Positions 1 to 6,192 of a stretch of DNA of 6,192 nt are shown piece after piece. The translations under genes and the position numbers were made by a program. Source of the stretch: Deltaproteobacteria bacterium (GTDB lineage Bacteria > Myxococcota_A > Polyangia > Palsa-1104 > JAEUJZ01); assembly GCA_017990795.1 (NCBI GenBank), contig JAGNNG010000122.1:1-6192 (forward strand). Direction: 5' to 3'. Under the pieces are notes generated by a model. The model did not search any database, was not told the origin of the DNA, and worked only from the letters and a program-made list of their open reading frames with translations. Position 1 is the first letter of the stretch. Every line of letters starts with the position of its first letter.

Positions 1-9
1 ATCAAGCCA

Positions 10-39
10 GTAAGCGATCAGGCGTGGGGGTAAGCGATC
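10..39. repeat. Pair of 10-bp direct repeats (GTAAGCGATC)
   Basis: GTAAGCGATC occurs at 10-19 and again at 30-39, start to start 20 bp, which is close to two helical turns. This is seen directly. It is about 60 bp upstream of the operator-like boxes and has a different sequence, so it may be a second protein-binding site or a remnant of sequence to the left of the window. No function can be assigned, and two copies of a 10-mer could be chance. Confidence 0.4.
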
Positions 40-100
40 GGTCCTGCGGGCGGTGCAGGTGCGCAGGCAGCAGCATCTATGCTTGCGTAGCGACGATGTA

Positions 101-116
101 TTGACCGGTTGGTAAA
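101..116. promoter_or_regulatory. TetR-type operator box 1
   Basis: The box TTGACCGGTTGGTAAA has arms TTGACC and GGTAAA, which are inverted repeats with 5 of 6 pairs, around a 4-bp centre GGTT. This kind of imperfect GACC-N4-GGT palindrome is typical of operators bound by TetR/AcrR family repressors. It is repeated almost exactly at 135-150, and the next gene is a TetR family regulator. The assignment of that regulator to this site is an inference from position and symmetry. Confidence 0.7.
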
Positions 117-136
117 GTTTTCGCTGGCGCTTTATT
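109..136 (+). promoter_or_regulatory. Possible weak sigma70-like promoter for the efflux operon
   Basis: TTGGTA at 109-114 (4 of 6 to TTGACA) and TTTATT at 131-136 (4 of 6 to TATAAT) are separated by 16 bp. The -35 element overlaps operator box 1 and the -10 element overlaps the first bases of box 2, an arrangement suited to repression. The TTGACC inside each box also looks like a -35 element, but no acceptable -10 follows either at 16-18 bp. The match is weak and the organism's promoter consensus is unknown. Confidence 0.25.
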
Positions 137-150
137 GACCGGTCGGTAAA
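135..150. promoter_or_regulatory. TetR-type operator box 2
   Basis: TTGACCGGTCGGTAAA differs from box 1 at a single base in the centre (GGTC instead of GGTT). Its start is 34 bp downstream of box 1, and it ends 19 bp before the regulator's start codon. With the flanking A134 and T151 the inverted-repeat arms extend to 7 bp with one mismatch. Binding here would cover the transcript start or early leader of the regulator-adaptor-permease operon, giving autorepression. The site is seen directly; its ligand is inferred. Confidence 0.7.
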
Positions 151-158
151 TTTCAAGC

Positions 159-163
159 AGGAG
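159..163 (+). promoter_or_regulatory. Ribosome binding site of the TetR-family gene (supports a TTG start)
   Basis: AGGAG lies 6 nt before the TTG at 170, an ideal distance. The first in-frame ATG (176) would be 12 nt away, although a TGAGG directly abuts it, and the next ATG (194) has only a weak purine stretch upstream. The spacing therefore favours TTG at 170, with ATG at 176 as the main alternative. Confidence 0.5.
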
Positions 164-169
164 CCGAGT

Positions 170-937
170 TTGAGGATGGCACCTGAAAGTCCTATGAACC
201 CTACGCAACCAGAAGCGCGCCATCGCATCAGTCATGCGGCCTTTCAGCTGTTTGGTCAGAAGGGCTACAGCTGTACCTCGGTGCAGGAAATTGCCGACGC
301 TGCGGGCGTAAAAAAGTCGATCGTGTACTACTACTTCACCAGCAAAGAGGGGCTTTATCAGTCGCTGGTGACCAATAGCGCGGTGGTGCTGCGTGAGGGG
401 CTGCAGCAAGCGCTGCTCAACATCTGTTCACAGTGGCGCGCCGCAGACCCAGCAGCGACCGAAAGCATGGCTGGAGCGCCAGCTGGCAAGCGTGCCGCCA
501 AGTCCAAGTCGCCGCCCGGCCCGAGCATGCAGGAGCAGCTCTCGGTGCTGACGGAGCAGATGATCTCGATGGCACGGGAAAATCGAGACTCGGTGCGCTT
601 CTTTTTGGCGCACATCTTTTCGCCTGATGCCGATCGGCCACCGTGCAATGCCGACGACATGGACCATGTGCCTCGGGAGCTTTTGCATCAGACGGTCAGC
701 GATGCGTTTTTGCGCGGCGAGCTGAAAGGCGACCCGACGGAGCTGCTGCGGCTGATCATGGGGGCCATTCAGTATTCAATCATTCGTCATCTGCGCAGTC
801 CCGAGCAGGAGCCGCTAGAGGCCGGGCTTGGGGTGCGCATTGTCAGCGCGGCGATTCGGGGGTTTCTCCCGCCGCCTAAGGCTTCAGGGCGACGGACGAC
901 TGCCGCCCTGCGGGATCGTAGCGCCAAGGTTTATTGA
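170..937 (+). CDS. TetR/AcrR family transcriptional regulator, probable repressor of the efflux operon
   Basis: This is a cytoplasmic DNA-binding protein of 255 aa that probably represses its own operon and is released by a pump substrate. Residues about 17-63 form a textbook TetR_N helix-turn-helix: an ISHAAFQLFGQKGY helix, then TSVQEIADAAGVKKSIVYYYF, then the SKEGLY signature. The rest is a helical ligand-binding and dimerisation domain typical of the family in being poorly conserved, so the inducer cannot be predicted. The protein is longer than the usual roughly 200 aa, partly because of a low-complexity Ala/Pro/Lys/Ser stretch at about residues 93-119 between predicted helices. The start is taken at TTG 170 from the AGGAG spacing; ATG 176 or 194 would shorten it by 2 or 8 residues without touching the HTH. 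Two operator-like boxes lie just upstream, and the adaptor gene starts 9 bp after the stop. Family assignment is firm; target and repression are inferred. Confidence 0.93.
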   Translation: MRMAPESPMNPTQPEARHRISHAAFQLFGQKGYSCTSVQEIADAAGVKKSIVYYYFTSKEGLYQSLVTNSAVVLREGLQQALLNICSQWRAADPAATESMAGAPAGKRAAKSKSPPGPSMQEQLSVLTEQMISMARENRDSVRFFLAHIFSPDADRPPCNADDMDHVPRELLHQTVSDAFLRGELKGDPTELLRLIMGAIQYSIIRHLRSPEQEPLEAGLGVRIVSAAIRGFLPPPKASGRRTTAALRDRSAKVY

Positions 938-941
938 GGGA
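936..941 (+). promoter_or_regulatory. Ribosome binding site of the adaptor gene, overlapping the regulator stop codon
   Basis: GAGGGA overlaps the last two bases of the regulator's TGA stop (935-937) and sits about 5-6 nt before the GTG start at 947. This placement supports the GTG start and suggests translational coupling of regulator and adaptor. No in-frame ATG exists near this position. Confidence 0.65.
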
Positions 942-946
942 TCATC

Positions 947-2203
947 GTGCGTACACTGACTACTTATTCCGTTCTGTTGGGTCTGGTTCTGCCTCTGGCG
1001 GTGGCGACGCAGCCAGCGTGTAAAAAAGGGGGCGGCGAGCCGGCAGCGGCGACCAAAGCGGCGCAGGCACCCAAGGTCATCCGCGTCGAGACGCAGCCAG
1101 CGGTCAAGCACACCTTTAGCGGTCGCTTGCCGATCACCGGAGAGCTGAAGCCGATTCAAGAGGTGACGCTCAAGTCGCGCGTCGGTGGCAACGTGGTGCT
1201 GCTGCGTAAAGACGAAGGCGATGTGGTGAAAAAGGGCGAGCTGATTGCCAAGATTGAAGCGGCCAATCAGCAGGCGCAGTTTCGTAGCAACTCAGCGTCG
1301 GTGGCGGTGGCGGATGCGCAGCTGGCGCGGGCCAAGGCTGACCTAGAGCGCATCAGCCGTGATCAAGAGCGCGTCGAGAAGCTGGCCGCACAAGGGGCGG
1401 TGGATCAGAAGACGCTCGACGACACGCGCACGGCGGCGAAGCTGGGGCAGGTCGCGATTCGCTCGGCCAGTGCGCAGCTGGAGCAGGCGCGGGCCGCGCG
1501 CGATCTGGCAAAAAATGCCGTCGGTGAGACCAAGTATGTGGCGCCGATCTCGGGCGTCATCAGTCGCCGCGGCGTGTCGCTGCATGAGTACGTCGATACG
1601 ATGAAGAACCGCGACATCGTGACCATCGTGGACAACTCGGCGATGGAGCTGGTGGCGCAGGTGGCGGCGGACTTGGCCTCGGGCATCACCAAGGGCAGCC
1701 GCGTCGAGTTCCAGGTCAATAGCGCCGTGCATACCGAGCTTACCGGCGAAGTGACGGCGGTCAGTCCCACCGTCGATCCTCGGACCCGCACCATCCGCTT
1801 GCGCGTGCGCATTCCCAACAAGGACGGCGTGCTGAAGGGCGGCATGTTTGCGACCGGCTTTGTCACCGTCGGTGGCGAGCGTCAAGGTGTCGGCGTGCCA
1901 CAGCAAGCCTTGCGGCAAGAAGTGGTGGCGCGTGCCGCCGCGCCAGGCCCTGCCGAGTCGGGAGACAGCGGCGAAGGCGACGAGGGCGGCGACGATAAGC
2001 AGAGCGTAGTGTGGGTGGTCAAAAACGGCATCGCCGAGAAGCTGACCGTTCACACCGGGGTCAGCGACGGAGATCTGATGGAAGTCCTGGGTAGCATCGC
2101 GGCTGGGGATCAGGTCATCGTTAGCTCGCCGGCGGGGCTTAAGTCGGGGACGGCAGTGACTGCGACCAGTACGGCTGCAGCTGTGGTCAGCGAGAACAAG
2201 TAG
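947..2203 (+). CDS. RND efflux periplasmic adaptor (membrane fusion protein, HlyD/AcrA-like)
   Basis: At 418 aa this is the periplasmic linker between an inner-membrane RND pump and an outer-membrane channel. Residues 1-20 are a hydrophobic export signal. Cys25 followed by Lys-Lys-Gly-Gly-Gly suggests a lipid-anchored mature protein, though the residues before it (QPA) make a poor lipobox. Residues about 63-105 (ITGELKPIQEVTLKSRVGG, then DEGDVVKKGELIAKIE) and about 194-230 (YVAPISGVISRRGVSLHEYV) are the two halves of the lipoyl/barrel-sandwich domain. They flank an Ala/Gln/Arg-rich coiled-coil hairpin at about 106-190 with its turn near 147-155. A beta-barrel follows (about 232-310, including VSPTVDPRTRTIRLRVRIPN and LKGGMFATG), then a membrane-proximal domain to about 402. 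An acidic Gly/Ser-rich insert occupies about 328-352. The gene starts with GTG, 9 bp after the regulator and 36 bp before the permease, so all three are probably one operon. The family is certain; the cargo is unknown. Confidence 0.96.
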   Translation: MRTLTTYSVLLGLVLPLAVATQPACKKGGGEPAAATKAAQAPKVIRVETQPAVKHTFSGRLPITGELKPIQEVTLKSRVGGNVVLLRKDEGDVVKKGELIAKIEAANQQAQFRSNSASVAVADAQLARAKADLERISRDQERVEKLAAQGAVDQKTLDDTRTAAKLGQVAIRSASAQLEQARAARDLAKNAVGETKYVAPISGVISRRGVSLHEYVDTMKNRDIVTIVDNSAMELVAQVAADLASGITKGSRVEFQVNSAVHTELTGEVTAVSPTVDPRTRTIRLRVRIPNKDGVLKGGMFATGFVTVGGERQGVGVPQQALRQEVVARAAAPGPAESGDSGEGDEGGDDKQSVVWVVKNGIAEKLTVHTGVSDGDLMEVLGSIAAGDQVIVSSPAGLKSGTAVTATSTAAAVVSENK

Positions 2204-2228
2204 CACCGCGCCGCAGAGCGCAGGTTGT

Positions 2229-2234
2229 AGGAGG
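2229..2234 (+). promoter_or_regulatory. Strong ribosome binding site of the permease gene
   Basis: A full AGGAGG lies 5 nt before the GTG at 2240. It fixes the permease start at GTG: the first in-frame Met codon is at residue 16, inside the first membrane helix, and would remove the conserved cytoplasmic N-terminus (LSIKRPVF). Confidence 0.85.
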
Positions 2235-2239
2235 CATCC

Positions 2240-5446
<3,207 letters not shown>

Positions 5447-5453
5447 GCTGTTT

Positions 5454-5501
5454 GCGCAGCGCCGCTGCAAGTTTTGCATTGCGGCGCTGCGTAGCTCTTC
5501 T
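5454..5501 (+). terminator. Strong GC hairpin after the permease, probable operon terminator
   Basis: CGCAGCGCCGC (5455-5465) pairs perfectly with GCGGCGCTGCG (5481-5491), an 11-bp stem. Inside it, TGCAA (5466-5470) pairs with TTGCA (5474-5478) around a 3-nt loop GTT, leaving a 2-nt TT bulge on the 3' side; G5454-T5492 could add a wobble pair. It starts 8 bp after the permease stop. The following sequence TAGCTCTTCT is pyrimidine-rich but not a clean U run, so it is either a weak-tailed intrinsic terminator or a 3'-end stabilising hairpin. On the opposite strand the hairpin is followed by CAAACAG, with no U run, so it fits the + strand operon better than the convergent gene. Confidence 0.65.
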
Positions 5502-5563
5502 CGCCAGCTCTCTTCCTTCCTTTCGCGATTCCTCCCAAACACCAGGTTCCCGGCTGGCTGCTG
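5492..5563. other. Convergent intergenic remainder with pyrimidine-rich tract
   Basis: The space between the hairpin and the stop codon of the - strand gene is strongly C/T-rich on the + strand at about 5495-5536. I see no gene, no second clear hairpin with a U run, and no separate terminator for the - strand gene. Confidence 0.5.
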
Positions 5564-6192
5564 CTACTTCATGCGCAGCTTGTACTGACTGACCGAGCCG
5601 TATGGATGTGGCCACGGCAGGGGATGATCCTGCTCGGCAGCGGCGTGGTGCGTCCAGTAGGGGTCGTACAGGTGCGCGCGGGCCAAGGCGACCAGATCGG
5701 CGCGACCGGCGGCGATGATGCTGTTTACATCGGAATACGACGAGATCATGCCGACAGCGATGGTAGGAACGTTCGCTTCCAAGCGGATTTGTTCCGCGTA
5801 AGGAGTCTGAAACAGTCGACCGTAGGCCGGGCGCGCCTGCGGCATCGTCTGTCCGGTGGACACCGAGATGATGTCGGCCCCCGCCTCTTTCAGCCAGCGC
5901 GCCAGCACTACGGCATCGGCTCCGGTCATGCCGCCAGGCAGCCAGTCGGTCGCCGAGATTCGGACCGAGATCGGACGCTCCTGCGGCCAGGCTGCGCGGA
6001 CGGCGCGTAGGACCTGCAGCGGAAAGCGCGCGCGTGCTGCTTGCGAGCCGCCAAACTCGTCGCTGCGCAGGTTGGTAAGTGGCGACAGGAAGCTACCCAG
6101 CAGGTAGCCATGCGCCATGTGGACTTCGATGAGATCAAAGCCCGCTTCTTGGGCCAGGTGGGTGGCGCGTACGTAGTCGGCGATGACCTGCG
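5564..6192 (-). CDS. FMN oxidoreductase (Old Yellow Enzyme-like), 3' part; perhaps reductase domain of a salicylyl-CoA 5-hydroxylase/2-aminobenzoyl-CoA monooxygenase
   Basis: Only the last 208 codons and the TAG stop are in the window. The reading frame stays open to the right edge, so the Met at 6118 is internal and the true start lies outside. The visible part is the C-terminal half of an FMN-binding TIM barrel (Oxidored_FMN, NADH:flavin oxidoreductase/OYE family). AGFDLIEVHMAHGYLLGSFL contains the HxxH pair (codons at 6119-6121 and 6110-6112) that binds the phenolic or carbonyl substrate in OYE enzymes. It is followed by SPLTNLRSDEFGGS, then VRISATDW, and AVGMISSYSDVNSIIAAGRADLVALAR, the FMN-phosphate loop. 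The stretches ISATDW, SVSTGQT, YGRLFQTPYAEQIR and LYDPYWTHHAA strongly recall, from memory, the C-terminal reductase domain of the bifunctional CoA-aromatic hydroxylases named in the call; a stand-alone NADH:flavin oxidoreductase is the alternative. The gene is convergent to the pump operon and not in its transcription unit. Family is firm; the specific enzyme is a tentative inference. Confidence 0.9.
   Translation of the reverse strand, partial: QVIADYVRATHLAQEAGFDLIEVHMAHGYLLGSFLSPLTNLRSDEFGGSQAARARFPLQVLRAVRAAWPQERPISVRISATDWLPGGMTGADAVVLARWLKEAGADIISVSTGQTMPQARPAYGRLFQTPYAEQIRLEANVPTIAVGMISSYSDVNSIIAAGRADLVALARAHLYDPYWTHHAAAEQDHPLPWPHPYGSVSQYKLRMK

Noticed and set aside
3..104. Tail of an upstream + strand gene ending in the first operator (TGA at 102-104)
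   Set aside because: The frame is open from the left edge, but the 33 residues are Cys/Arg/Ser-rich and not recognisable. It is too short to judge, so it is not called.
77..409. Divergent - strand gene overlapping the operators and the start of the regulator
   Set aside because: It runs through the regulator's HTH coding region, shows no recognisable domain, and has no supporting context.
1343..2206. Long open frame of 287 codons on the - strand opposite the adaptor gene
   Set aside because: It is antisense to a well-supported adaptor, and its composition (Arg, His, Leu-rich) is that expected of a shadow frame.
2204..2239. Small hairpin (GCGC stem) between adaptor and permease as a terminator or attenuator
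   Set aside because: The stem has only 4 bp and no U run; it is most likely chance in GC-rich spacer.
5564..6118. Complete 184-aa FMN oxidoreductase starting at the Met at 6118
   Set aside because: The frame continues upstream to the window edge with conserved family sequence (AGFDLIEVH), so this Met is internal and the gene is cut by the window.

Overview
The window is GC-rich and carries a compact three-gene efflux operon on the + strand: a TetR/AcrR-type regulator, a periplasmic membrane fusion protein (RND adaptor) and an RND permease. A hairpin and a short convergent gap follow, and then the 3' end of an Oxidored_FMN (Old Yellow Enzyme-like) gene on the - strand. An RND adaptor with a lipoprotein-like N-terminus and a proton-driven tripartite pump component imply a Gram-negative (diderm) bacterium. 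The GC-rich codon use and the Cys-Lys-Lys-Gly-rich start of the mature adaptor vaguely recall deltaproteobacterial/Myxococcota proteins, but this is only an impression and the taxon cannot be fixed from the window.

Region by region: 1-169 is non-coding as far as I can tell. It holds two near-identical 16-bp operator-like boxes (101-116 and 135-150), preceded by a separate 10-bp direct repeat (10-19 and 30-39). 170-937 is the regulator, 947-2203 the adaptor and 2240-5446 the permease. The gaps are 9 bp and 36 bp, each downstream start has a good Shine-Dalgarno, and there is no internal terminator, so the three are very probably co-transcribed. 5447-5563 holds a strong GC-rich hairpin and a pyrimidine-rich tract. 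From 5564 to the right edge is the C-terminal 208 codons of an FMN oxidoreductase whose start lies outside the window.

How it likely works: the regulator binds the two boxes upstream of its own gene and represses the whole operon until a ligand releases it. The permease (HAE1-like, with the Asp-Asp/Lys proton relay intact) pumps substrate with proton motive force, and the adaptor links it to an outer-membrane channel. No outer-membrane factor is encoded here, so it must come from elsewhere. The convergent oxidoreductase resembles, from memory, the reductase half of salicylyl-CoA 5-hydroxylase/2-aminobenzoyl-CoA monooxygenase fusions, and need not be functionally linked to the pump.

I found no CRISPR array, tRNA, rRNA, insertion sequence or evidently new system. 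The unusual points are details: paired operators, an all non-ATG operon, low-complexity insertions in regulator and adaptor, an altered TolC-docking motif, and loss of the aromatic drug-pocket cluster in the permease.
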